This document shows positions 8,888-16,535 of a stretch of 64,000 nucleotides of DNA, one piece after another (position 1 is the first letter of the stretch; every line of letters starts with the position of its first letter). Under the pieces are notes generated by a model that saw only the letters and a list, made by a program, of their open reading frames with translations, did no database searches and had not been told where the DNA came from. The stretch lies in contig JAGAUD010000012.1 in NCBI GenBank assembly GCA_017620975.1, positions 33,315 through 97,314 of the forward strand. Direction: 5' to 3'. Origin of the DNA: Lachnospiraceae bacterium (GTDB taxonomy: Bacteria; Bacillota_A; Clostridia; Lachnospirales; Lachnospiraceae). The translations under genes were made by a program, and so were the position numbers.

Positions 8888-8960
8888 GCTGCTGTGGCTC
8901 AGTCGGTAGAGCGTCGCATTGGTAGTGCGGAGGTCACGGGTCCGATTCCCGTCAGCAGCT
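8888..8960 (+). tRNA. tRNA-Thr (anticodon GGT), copy 1
   Basis: A 73-base cloverleaf: acceptor GCTGCTG pairs with CAGCAGC, D-arm GCTC/GAGC, anticodon stem TCGCA/TGCGG, and loop TTGGTAG with anticodon GGT reading ACC/ACT. The discriminator is T, and the CCA end is not encoded. The T-arm ACGGG/CCCGT encloses TCCGATT, so position 55 is C instead of the almost universal T. Confidence 0.95.
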
Positions 8961-9018
8961 TGGGTGAAATTGGTTCATCCTTTTATACTGGACTTACCAG
9001 AGGTTTTCAATTAAACCT

Positions 9019-9091
9019 GCTGCTGTGGCTCAGTCGGTAGAGCGTCGCATTGGTAGTGCGGAGGTCACGGGTCCGATTCCCGTCAGCAGCT
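9019..9091 (+). tRNA. tRNA-Thr (anticodon GGT), copy 2
   Basis: Identical over all 73 bases to the copy 58 bases upstream, including the unusual T-loop TCCGATT. The two copies are transcribed from one promoter and closed by the terminator at 9100-9140. The spacer between them is unrelated to the tRNA, suggesting a simple tandem gene duplication. Confidence 0.95.
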
Positions 9092-9099
9092 TTTGTAAC

Positions 9100-9140
9100 G
9101 GCTCAAATCCTTGTTAATACATGGGTTTGGGTCTTTTTTT
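9100..9140 (+). terminator. Terminator of the tRNA-Thr operon
   Basis: An 11-bp stem with G-U pairs (9100-9110 with 9123-9133) is followed by seven Ts. Confidence 0.8.
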
Positions 9141-9164
9141 AGCAAAGCAGGAAGGAGAGTTTGT

Positions 9165-9473
9165 ATGGAACTGATAGATAAGCTAAGTGAGGCAATCGTG
9201 ACCAAAGGAAAGACTGCTGTAGAGAGTATCTCAGACAAAGCAAAAGAAGTTGCTGACATCGCAAGCCTGAAGAGACGGATCGCTACCTGTGAAGCGGTAA
9301 GGAAGAAGAATTATATGGAAATCGGCAGACTTTATTATGAGAAATTTGCAGATTCGGAAGATGAGACTTTTGCTAAACAGTGCAAAGCAATCTATAACGC
9401 AGAGAAAGCGATTGAGAAGTTGAACAGGGAAGTGGAACTCAGCCGGAAGAAGCATAATACAGGAAAGTCATAA
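9165..9473 (+). CDS. Small helical protein of unknown function (102 aa)
   Basis: I do not recognise this protein. ATG 9165 is chosen because AAGGAGAG (9152-9159) precedes it, and an upstream TTG would lie inside the tRNA terminator. The 102 residues are almost entirely helical and charged (ELIDKLSEAIVTKGKTAVESISDKAKEVADI, then KRRIATCEAVRKKNYMEIG and a C-terminal KAIEKLNREVELSRKKH coil). There is no membrane segment. The first 30 residues look like an amphipathic helix. It has a terminator directly after its stop and no co-transcribed partner, so context gives no hint of function. Confidence 0.65.
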   Translation: MELIDKLSEAIVTKGKTAVESISDKAKEVADIASLKRRIATCEAVRKKNYMEIGRLYYEKFADSEDETFAKQCKAIYNAEKAIEKLNREVELSRKKHNTGKS

Positions 9474-9489
9474 AAATAGTAGAAATCGG

Positions 9490-9523
9490 GGTGCTGTTGC
9501 AGAGTACAATAGCATCTTTTTTA
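9490..9523 (+). terminator. Terminator after the 102-aa gene
   Basis: A 10-bp stem (9490-9499 with 9507-9516, including G-U pairs) is followed by six Ts. Confidence 0.8.
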
Positions 9524-9535
9524 TTGCCGTGTTGT

Positions 9536-9606
9536 ACAAAATGCCCGGAATCAAGATAAATGTAATTTGCGTGTAAATATACATTTTATCGGGATTCCGG
9601 GCATTT
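9536..9606 (-). terminator. Long hairpin terminating the PBP1A transcript
   Basis: A perfect 14-bp inverted repeat (9539-9552 with 9593-9606) has a further imperfect stem inside it (GATAAATGTA near 9555 with TACATTTTATC). On the - strand it ends in TTTTG and lies 37 bases beyond the PBP1A stop. It forms a long cruciform-like structure. Confidence 0.75.
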
Positions 9607-9642
9607 ATTCGATTCGGATTTTGCTGTTTTTACTAATGTGCC

Positions 9643-12297
9643 TTATTCTTCCAAATCTATGCCTCTGGTCTGAATCTCCCATTCCTGTGCAGAGAGGACA
9701 GTTTCATAGTCCGGATTAGCATAAAAGCTGGCGTCATGCTGACAATGGGTAGTAGTCTGAGGCTGAATTACGGTTCCGTCTGCAAGGATCGTTGTGGATC
9801 CGCTTAACAGGGACTCATCCTCGATGTGAGGAAGGTTGCAGTAACCGGAAATCGGGAAAGGACATTCCGCGGTTGCCGGAAGTCCGTCATATGCACAGAT
9901 GATACCGGAATAGTGCATATCGCAGCTCTCGATAGGCACGGTACCATCAGCAAAGGATTCTTCGGTTACGTATGCATCACAGACGCCTGCTATAGGCAGT
10001 TTACCGGATACGGAACATACAGTGGCGGTAACAATGCCTTCCGGTTTGGTGAACTGTTCATTGGGCAGATTTTCATGAATACGGCTCATTACAGCCCGCC
10101 ACAGCTTTCTGGCCAGGGAGCTTTCGTTTTTATTGTAAGCATCGAGTATATAGTTATTATCATAGCCTACCCAGGTAGCACAGGTATAATAAGGCGTAAA
10201 TCCTGCGAACCACACATCTCGTTTCTGAGAAGTGGTACCCGTCTTACCTGCTATTGCCATATTGCCGAAATTCACAGCAGTTCCGGTACCGCCGGCACCT
10301 GTTACTACATCTACCATGGCGTCCGTCAGCAGATAAGCGGTGGTAGGCTTGATTACCTGACGGGAATCAGGGGAGGTATTGTCAAGCAATACATTGCCGT
10401 TGGCATCCAATACCTTCGTATACAGCTTTGGCTCTATATAGGCACCCTCATTGGCGATGGAGGCATAGGCGGAACACAGTTCCATATTTGTGACACCATT
10501 TGTAATACCGCCCAGAGCAGTAGCCTGAATGATATCGGTTTTCCATTCACCATTGATCCGTGCACCTTCCACAAGAGTTGATATACCGAAATTCAAAAGA
10601 TAATCATAACCCAGCTGAGGCGTTATCTGTGTCAGAGTTTTAACTGCAATGATATTCTTGGAGCGCATGATTGCTTCACGGATGGAAATGGTGCGATAGT
10701 CGTATTTATCATTGACGTTGTTTACCGGTTTGCCTGAGTCATAATTAAATGGCTCGTCATTGAATACCGTAGCAAGTGTCATGCCGGCACTGTCTAATGC
10801 CGGAGCATAAGTGGATATAATCTTGAAAGTGGAACCGGGCTGTCTTGTAGTATCGGTAGCACGATTCAGCGTTAGTCGCCCTTCCTTGGCGCCACGTCCG
10901 CCCATCATAGCAACGACATAACCGGTATCCTGATCAATGACGGTTATAGATGCCTGAGGCTGTGCGGTATAGGTAACGCTTCTGTCAATGTCTTCTTCCG
11001 GAATATTGCCTGCGACGGCAGCTTCATATGCGGCAATTGCTGCATCTCCTTCTTCCTGGGAAGTAAAGAGGAGATTAAAGTTGGAATCACCATTCTGTTT
11101 GTGCCAGGTTGTCAGATTCTCTTTGCTGTAGTTGGTCTTGGTACCATCAGCTGCGGTAGCCGTCATGGCATAATCCAGCTGCCAGATGGTATTAGCAGGG
11201 AAGTTTGCTTCATTAGCGAATTCTTCATTTACAATATTCTGAATGGTGCTGTCCAGGGTGGAATACACTTTCAGACCACCGGAAAGGAGAAGATTGGATG
11301 CAACACTCTCAGAATAGCCAAGCTCTTCCACCAGATCTTCCAGAACCTGTTTATGAAGAGCATCTGTGAAGTAAGTACCTGTATAACTATTGCTGGCCTG
11401 ATAGGCCTCGTTGGCAAGCTGAATCCTTTCATAAACAGAAGCGGTATCAGCCATAGCTTCATCGTGCTGGGCCTGTGTGATAAATCCAAGATCCAACATG
11501 TTCGTAAGGCAGGTCTCTCGCCTTTTTGCATTTTTTTCCGGATATCGGATCGGATTATAACCGGAAGGATTCTGGGTGATGCAGGCGATAACGGCACATT
11601 CCGAAAGAGTAAGTTCACTGCAGGTCTTGCCGAAATATCTCTGAGAAGCAGCTTCCACACCCAGAGTGTTCTGACCACAGTTTATGGTATTCATGTATGC
11701 TAAAAGCACGTGATCCTTATCCGTATTCTTGGTTACTTCGATGGCCAGGTACTGTTCCTGGAATTTTCGTTTGATCTTCTTGATGTAGTTGTCACCTTCG
11801 GAAGTCCAGTCCGTAAAAATAGCATTTTTCAAGAGCTGCTGCGTAATGGTACTCGCACCTTGCGTCTCCTGGAAACCACTCTTGATAAACTGGTAACCTG
11901 CCCGGATAAGACCTTTGAAATCAATGCCGTTATGCTCATAGAAACGTTCGTCCTCGATTGCCACAAAAGCTTTGCCCAGATAGTCCGGTACCTGTTCCAT
12001 GGTTACAATGGTACGGTTGGCATTACTGCCCACGAAACGATCAATTTCCTCTCCTGCGTTATCAAATACGACGGAAGCCTGTCCGGTAGGAACGATGGCA
12101 GATATTTCTATCCTTGGCGTAGAAGCGATGATGCCTTTGAACATGCCGATGCCTGTCGCGGCACCAACGATTCCCAATGCGATAAATGCTATTAAAAATA
12201 CCTTGACAAAGGTAAGCGTCAGCTTTCTACCCCACTTTGCAGATTTGGAATTCAGAGCCTTCTGTCTTTTGCGGACACCTTTTTTTCCATAATTCAT
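9643..12297 (-). CDS. Class A penicillin-binding protein (PBP1A-type)
   Basis: This 884-residue bifunctional peptidoglycan synthase polymerises lipid II and cross-links stem peptides outside the membrane. A basic cytoplasmic start and one TM anchor (about 28-53) precede a GT51 glycosyltransferase domain with AIEDERFYEHNGIDFKGLI and GASTITQQLLKN (about 115-160). The transpeptidase domain has SxxK in GSTFKII, SxN in MRSKNIIAV and the KTG triad in AGKTGTTS. A Cys-containing C-terminal extension (TATVCSVSGKLPIAGVCD) follows, a region often variable in clostridial PBP1. The gene is monocistronic and convergent with the small gene on the left. A TATAAT -10 on the - strand is at 12384-12379. Confidence 0.94.
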   Translation of the reverse strand: MNYGKKGVRKRQKALNSKSAKWGRKLTLTFVKVFLIAFIALGIVGAATGIGMFKGIIASTPRIEISAIVPTGQASVVFDNAGEEIDRFVGSNANRTIVTMEQVPDYLGKAFVAIEDERFYEHNGIDFKGLIRAGYQFIKSGFQETQGASTITQQLLKNAIFTDWTSEGDNYIKKIKRKFQEQYLAIEVTKNTDKDHVLLAYMNTINCGQNTLGVEAASQRYFGKTCSELTLSECAVIACITQNPSGYNPIRYPEKNAKRRETCLTNMLDLGFITQAQHDEAMADTASVYERIQLANEAYQASNSYTGTYFTDALHKQVLEDLVEELGYSESVASNLLLSGGLKVYSTLDSTIQNIVNEEFANEANFPANTIWQLDYAMTATAADGTKTNYSKENLTTWHKQNGDSNFNLLFTSQEEGDAAIAAYEAAVAGNIPEEDIDRSVTYTAQPQASITVIDQDTGYVVAMMGGRGAKEGRLTLNRATDTTRQPGSTFKIISTYAPALDSAGMTLATVFNDEPFNYDSGKPVNNVNDKYDYRTISIREAIMRSKNIIAVKTLTQITPQLGYDYLLNFGISTLVEGARINGEWKTDIIQATALGGITNGVTNMELCSAYASIANEGAYIEPKLYTKVLDANGNVLLDNTSPDSRQVIKPTTAYLLTDAMVDVVTGAGGTGTAVNFGNMAIAGKTGTTSQKRDVWFAGFTPYYTCATWVGYDNNYILDAYNKNESSLARKLWRAVMSRIHENLPNEQFTKPEGIVTATVCSVSGKLPIAGVCDAYVTEESFADGTVPIESCDMHYSGIICAYDGLPATAECPFPISGYCNLPHIEDESLLSGSTTILADGTVIQPQTTTHCQHDASFYANPDYETVLSAQEWEIQTRGIDLEE

Positions 12298-12446
12298 ACA
12301 ATAGTCACCTTTCTGTTGCGATTCATGTCCCCCTTATGTGAATCGTAGTCCTTTCTGCCTGTAGTTACAGACGCCTTTATTATAACAAAAAAAAGTATGT
12401 AAATAAAGGCTTTCTTTGACATATTAAGAATTGTTTCACAATTTCT

Positions 12447-12475
12447 TTGCTTTTATGCGGAATTTATTATATGAT
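12447..12475 (+). promoter_or_regulatory. Probable promoter of the YigZ-family gene
   Basis: TTGCTT (12447-12452), a 17-bp spacer and TATGAT (12470-12475), 69 bases before the ATG. Confidence 0.5.
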
Positions 12476-12543
12476 AGAAAGCAAATGAGATTACAGTTTG
12501 GCCAAAGCTGAACTGTGAATATGGGCTCATAGGAGAGAGGCAT

Positions 12544-13185
12544 ATGAAAGAACAGGGAGCATGCCGGATCCTGCTGGAAGGCGGGGAAGGTGAGATTATT
12601 GAAAAGAAATCACGATTTATTGCTACGGTGAAAAAAGTAGAGTCCGAGAGCGAAGCAGTTGCTTTTATAGAAGAGATGAAGAAGAAATACTGGGATGCCA
12701 GGCATAATTGCTCGGCATTTGTCATCGGCAGGAGGGCAGAACTTACCAGATGCAGCGATGATGGCGAACCCAGCGGTACAGCGGGAAGACCGATGCTTGA
12801 GGTGCTTCTGGGAGAAGGTGTCAGGAATGTGGCTGTGGTGGTGACCAGGTATTTTGGCGGCACACTGCTCGGAACCGGAGGTCTTGTGCGTGCTTACACA
12901 CAGGCAGTAAAAGAGGGGCTTGCAGCAAGTACCATTGGTATAGAAAGAGCAGGATATGAGATACTGATAGAAACAGATTATAATGGCGTGGGAAAGCTTC
13001 AGTATCTGATGGGACAGCGCGGCATCGAGCCTGTGAACAGCGAATATGGCGCAGATGTAAAATTTACACTGATCATTCCTGTGGAAAAAAGCGCGGAACT
13101 GGAAAAAGCCATGGTAGAAGCTACCAATGGAAAGGTGAAATGGACGAAAAGAAAAGAATTATATTTTATTGACAAAGAAGGTTAA
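12544..13185 (+). CDS. YigZ/IMPACT-family protein
   Basis: This 213-residue protein has an N-terminal UPF0029 domain of ribosomal S5 fold (ARHNCSAFVIG, CSDDGEPSGTAGRPMLEVL, VVVTRYFGGTLLGTGGLVRAY) and a C-terminal DUF1949 ferredoxin-like domain (about 135-205). Bacterial YigZ proteins are widespread and linked to translation regulation or stress, but their molecular activity is not settled. The start is supported by AGGAGAGAGG just upstream. It is followed by a 286-base stretch holding a structured element and then mgtE. The family call is secure; a precise role is not. Confidence 0.9.
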   Translation: MKEQGACRILLEGGEGEIIEKKSRFIATVKKVESESEAVAFIEEMKKKYWDARHNCSAFVIGRRAELTRCSDDGEPSGTAGRPMLEVLLGEGVRNVAVVVTRYFGGTLLGTGGLVRAYTQAVKEGLAASTIGIERAGYEILIETDYNGVGKLQYLMGQRGIEPVNSEYGADVKFTLIIPVEKSAELEKAMVEATNGKVKWTKRKELYFIDKEG

Positions 13186-13186
13186 G

Positions 13187-13394
13187 ATGGATAAAATAAG
13201 AGTGGCAGCTGGAAACAGCAGCCTCTAATAACAGGCATTTCGAAAGGTGGTGGTTTTAATGAAGAGCAGTAAATCGAGTTCGGATAACCCTCTTCCCGCG
13301 GCGATACGCAGCATATTATTTATAATTGAAACCACCAACTGCTGCAGATAGAAACTGCGGCTTTCGGCTGATGTCTCTCTCAGCTTTTTTTCTG
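13187..13394 (+). ncRNA. Candidate structured 5' leader of mgtE (unassigned cis-regulatory RNA)
   Basis: The 286 bases between the YigZ-family gene and mgtE hold a series of helices. There is a GAAA-tetraloop hairpin (13204-13211 with 13216-13223, one mismatch). A 13-bp long-range helix (13248-13260 with 13325-13337, one G-U) encloses GAAGAG/CTCTTC (13261-13266 with 13290-13295). A 7-bp hairpin follows (GCTGCAG 13341-13347 with CTGCGGC 13355-13361). Last comes a short terminator-like stem (13367-13371 with 13380-13384) with seven Ts. This layout fits a riboswitch-type attenuator for a magnesium transporter. I do not see M-box core sequences. A weak 30-codon ORF (13259-13351) overlaps the helices and is less likely to be meaningful. 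Confidence 0.45.
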
Positions 13395-13471
13395 TTGGGC
13401 ATAATAGCTTATACAGGCTGTTTGTATGCCCTGAAAAGAGGAAGACGAAGCCGTAAGAAAGGAGAAATGCC

Positions 13472-14821
13472 ATGGAACAGCTGAAAGAAATCACTGAAAT
13501 CAAAGAACTTCTGGACACCAAGCAGTATACAAGCCTGCGTCAGTACCTGGCAGAGCTTAATGATGCAGATATCGCCGGACTGATGGATGAGCTTGAGGAA
13601 GGAGAACTGCTGAAGGTCTTTCGCATCCTGCCCAAGGATTTGGCTGCAGATGTATTTTCTTACCTGGATCTGGACAATCAGCACATGATCATAACCTCCC
13701 TGACTGACAGAGAGGCTGCCAATATTATTAATAACCTGATGGCAGATGATGCCGTAGATATGCTGGAGGAGATGCCGGCGAATGTAGTAAAGAAGCTTTT
13801 GGCCAATGCCAGCCCTGAAGTGCGCAGGGATATCAACCATCTGCTGCGCTATCCGGAAGATTCGGCCGGAAGCATCATGACTGTGGAGTACGTAGATTTA
13901 AAGGAAGCACTCACAGTAGACCAGGCTATCGAGCGAATTCGTAAGGTGGGTGTGGATAGTGAGACTATCAATATCTGTTATGTGCTGGATGCCCAGAGAA
14001 AGCTTGTGGGAACAGTAGCACTCAGATACCTGCTTTTAAGTCAGGGAGATGAGATCATCGGTGACATCATGCATGAAAATGTCATCTCCATCAATACTTT
14101 GATGGATCAGGAGGAAGTTGCAAGACAGTTCAAGAAATATGACTTTACCTCCATGCCTGTAGTGGATAATGAAAATCGCCTCGTTGGAATTATTACTGTC
14201 GATGACATTGTGGATATCATGGAAGAAGAGACCACGGAGGACATGGAAAAAATGGCGGCTATTGTACCAAGTGATAAGCCGTATATGAAGACCAGCGTGT
14301 GGGAGACCTTTAAGAAGAGAATTCCATGGCTGCTGCTTTTGATGATATCAGCTACTTTTACCGGGCATATCATTACTACATTTGAGGAAGCACTGAGTGT
14401 GTATGTGGCACTGACGGCCTTTATTCCAATGCTGATGGATACCGGCGGAAATGCAGGAGGGCAGGCTTCTGTGACCGTCATCCGTGGATTGTCTCTGGGA
14501 GAGATCGAATATCGGGATGTGCCCGGAATCGTCTGGAAAGAAATAAGGGTAGCTGTTTTGTGCGGAGTCGTTCTGGCAGCGGCCAATTTTGTTAAATTAA
14601 TGCTTTTGGACCGGGTAGGTTTGTATGTAGCATTGGTTGTCTGCATCACTTTGGCAATAGCAGTACTGATGGCCATGTTCGTCGGATGTCTTCTGCCTAT
14701 AGTAGCGAAAAGATTGGGATTTGACCCTGCAGTAATGGCAAGTCCGTTTATCACCACGATTGTTGATGCGTTGTCCTTGCTGGTATATTTCCGGGTGGCA
14801 ACGATGATACTTGGATTATAG
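13472..14821 (+). CDS. mgtE: Magnesium transporter MgtE
   Basis: This 449-residue MgtE-family Mg2+ channel has an N-terminal superhelical domain (about 1-130, with the ADVFSYLD and EEMPANVVKKLL repeats). Two CBS domains (about 135-255) follow, ending in VDDIVDIMEEE, where Mg2+ binding closes the pore in characterised members. After a plug helix come five membrane segments (about 285-449), with the pore signature PMLMDTGGNAGGQASVTVIRGL. Length is typical. AAGGAGAAATGCC precedes the ATG. The structured leader upstream suggests control at the RNA level. Confidence 0.95.
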   Translation: MEQLKEITEIKELLDTKQYTSLRQYLAELNDADIAGLMDELEEGELLKVFRILPKDLAADVFSYLDLDNQHMIITSLTDREAANIINNLMADDAVDMLEEMPANVVKKLLANASPEVRRDINHLLRYPEDSAGSIMTVEYVDLKEALTVDQAIERIRKVGVDSETINICYVLDAQRKLVGTVALRYLLLSQGDEIIGDIMHENVISINTLMDQEEVARQFKKYDFTSMPVVDNENRLVGIITVDDIVDIMEEETTEDMEKMAAIVPSDKPYMKTSVWETFKKRIPWLLLLMISATFTGHIITTFEEALSVYVALTAFIPMLMDTGGNAGGQASVTVIRGLSLGEIEYRDVPGIVWKEIRVAVLCGVVLAAANFVKLMLLDRVGLYVALVVCITLAIAVLMAMFVGCLLPIVAKRLGFDPAVMASPFITTIVDALSLLVYFRVATMILGL

Positions 14822-14837
14822 ATGAAAAGAAAAATGT

Positions 14838-14905
14838 AAAACAGCTGCAAATGGGTATGCTGCCTGTTAAGAGGACAGTCTACCGATTTGCAGCTGTTTT
14901 GTATT
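14838..14905. terminator. Bidirectional terminator between mgtE and the phosphofructokinase gene
   Basis: A 15-bp perfect inverted repeat (14838-14852 with 14886-14900) carries further pairs inside (GGTA/TACC, CTGT/ACAG). It ends in TTTT on both strands and serves two convergent genes. Confidence 0.85.
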
Positions 14906-14917
14906 GAGATAAATAAT

Positions 14918-16159
14918 TTACTTTCTCTTTAATACCAGATGCTGAGGCAGACCATTTACCATAAACGGCTGGTAGTCGCCCTGAATCAGCGGCTCAATGT
15001 AATTAATGAATTCTTCAGTGATGTAGTTGCCTTCCTTGTTCACCCAGCTCCTGGGAACCAGTTTTTCGTTATTAGCAATGCGGTGAACATCGTAGATGCC
15101 TGCGGCACTCATATAAGGGTCATCTGAAACACGGTCGATAACAACCATCTTACCTGTATCGCCTTCGTCAGCGGCTTTGACAGCAGCACCGCCTACCATG
15201 AAAGCTTCATTGATATCCACGCGGGAGGCCATGTGGGAAGCACTTCTCTGAAGGGTAGAGAACTCAATACTTCTGGTCTTGCAGCCAATTTCAGCTCCCA
15301 GAAATCCTGCCAGGTAAGCAGCAGTTCCCTGAAGCTGCTTATGACCGAAGGCATCTACATAATCAGCGCCACCGGACAGTTCGCAGACATAGCGGCCGTC
15401 AGCCAGTTTGATACCTTCCGAAACGGCAATGACAATAGAATTCTTTTTCTTCAGCAGTTCTTTTACCTTAGCCAGAAATTTATCAATATCAAAGGTGATT
15501 TCCGGCAGATAAATCAGGTCAGGACCGTCACAATCTTCTGTTTTCGCCAAAGCAGTGGCACCGGTCAGCCAGCCCGCATTACGCCCCATAACTTCCAGTA
15601 CCGTAATGTTTTCTTTATTATAAGTAAGTCCAAGTGCATCACGGATGACTTCCTTGGTGGAGGCAGCAATGTATTTGGCAGCACTTCCAAAACCGGGAGT
15701 ATGGTCAGTCAGGGCCAGGTCGTTATCAATGGTCTTGGGAACACCAAGGAATTTCTGCTTATGTCCCTTAACAATAGCGAAATCAGACAGCTTCTTAATC
15801 GTATCCATGGAATCATTACCGCCGATGTAGATAAATGCTTCGATGTCCAGTTTATCCAGAATCTTGAAGATTTTCTCATAAATCTCAGGGTTCTCGTGAA
15901 TCTCCGGCAGTTTATATCTGCAGGAGCCCAGGAATGCAGAAGGTGTTCTTTTCAGCAGTTCGATATCCATGTCGGAATGGATCTGGGTGGAAAGGTCTAC
16001 GTACTGCTCATCCAGAAAGCCCTGGATACCGTGTAACATACCGTATACTTTGTTGAATCCACGTTCTTTAGCGGTCTTGTAGACACCTGCAAGACTGGAA
16101 TTGATAACTGAGGTGGGGCCGCCGGACTGTCCTACGATGATGTTGCGTTTTTTTGCCAT
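14918..16159 (-). CDS. pfp: 6-phosphofructokinase, PPi-dependent type
   Basis: This 413-residue PfkA-superfamily enzyme phosphorylates fructose 6-phosphate in glycolysis. The N terminus carries GQSGGPTSVINSS. Two residues mark phosphoryl-donor choice. The motif GGNDSM at 113-118 has Asp where ATP enzymes have Gly (GGDGS), and PKTIDND at 141-147 has Lys where ATP enzymes have Gly (PGTIDND). Both match pyrophosphate-dependent PFK. Length (413) also exceeds the about 320 of ATP-PfkA. The enzyme would be reversible and ATP-sparing, common in anaerobes. The AAAAGGAGG ribosome site and a good promoter lie upstream on the - strand. The donor assignment is from motifs only. Confidence 0.9.
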   Translation of the reverse strand: MAKKRNIIVGQSGGPTSVINSSLAGVYKTAKERGFNKVYGMLHGIQGFLDEQYVDLSTQIHSDMDIELLKRTPSAFLGSCRYKLPEIHENPEIYEKIFKILDKLDIEAFIYIGGNDSMDTIKKLSDFAIVKGHKQKFLGVPKTIDNDLALTDHTPGFGSAAKYIAASTKEVIRDALGLTYNKENITVLEVMGRNAGWLTGATALAKTEDCDGPDLIYLPEITFDIDKFLAKVKELLKKKNSIVIAVSEGIKLADGRYVCELSGGADYVDAFGHKQLQGTAAYLAGFLGAEIGCKTRSIEFSTLQRSASHMASRVDINEAFMVGGAAVKAADEGDTGKMVVIDRVSDDPYMSAAGIYDVHRIANNEKLVPRSWVNKEGNYITEEFINYIEPLIQGDYQPFMVNGLPQHLVLKRK

Positions 16160-16198
16160 AAATATTTGCCTCCTTTTAATATTGTGTTATTAAAAGTA

Positions 16199-16227
16199 AT
16201 TATAACAAATGATAATGCGCGATGCAA
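16199..16227 (-). promoter_or_regulatory. Promoter of the phosphofructokinase gene
   Basis: On the - strand TTGCAT (16227-16222), a 17-bp spacer and a perfect TATAAT (16204-16199). Confidence 0.75.
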
Positions 16228-16304
16228 TAAGAATGTTACAAGAGATGGAAAAATGCATAAAACATACTAACAAAATAGAATAAAATTGTGCAAAGTGCTA
16301 ACAT

Positions 16305-16448
16305 TTGTATGCGGTAGAAATCCTTGCGAAGGAAAACGGTCATATTGTAGCGGTGCGCGGAAAGAACCAGCTGGCAATGTCTTTTCATCCGGAGTTGGAT
16401 GGGGATGAGAGGGTACATAGGTATTTTCTTAATATGGTTAGCGCTTAA
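16305..16448 (+). pseudogene. pdxT: Remnant of pdxT (pyridoxal phosphate synthase glutaminase), C-terminal fragment
   Basis: An open frame without a plausible start encodes [17 protein letters not shown] followed by [20 protein letters not shown] and ends at TAA 16446-16448. This matches the last quarter of PdxT, the glutaminase subunit of PLP synthase, including the His and Glu of its Cys-His-Glu triad (SFHPEL). The nucleophile Cys half is absent: a stop (16299-16301) lies just upstream, and the bases further left are the promoter of the phosphofructokinase gene. The ribosome site and the rest (about 145 residues) are gone, as is pdxS. A terminator still follows. This is best read as a deletion relic. 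Confidence 0.8.
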
Positions 16449-16460
16449 GATAATAGTAGA

Positions 16461-16501
16461 AAAAAGTCTCCGGCTTTTGCATGAAGTCAGAGACTTTTTA
16501 T
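16461..16501. terminator. Bidirectional terminator after the pdxT remnant and the ABC exporter operon
   Basis: A 10-bp inverted repeat AAAAAGTCTC (16461-16470) / GAGACTTTTT (16490-16499) gives U-rich tails on both strands. Confidence 0.75.
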
Positions 16502-16535
16502 TAAATTCACGATATCAGAAAATCATGATTCAGAG

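Noticed and set aside
9826..10581. Open frame of 251 codons on + strand opposite PBP1A
   Set aside because: It is the complement shadow of a fully convincing PBP1A; no ribosome site and no protein-like pattern.
13259..13351. 30-codon ORF with ribosome site before mgtE
   Set aside because: It overlaps both arms of a 13-bp helix; a structured RNA explains the sequence better, though a leader peptide is not excluded.
13187..13394. M-box (ykoK) riboswitch upstream of mgtE
   Set aside because: The conserved M-box core (AGGTGAGGCTCC-like and AACAG segments in order) is not visible; only the genomic position fits.
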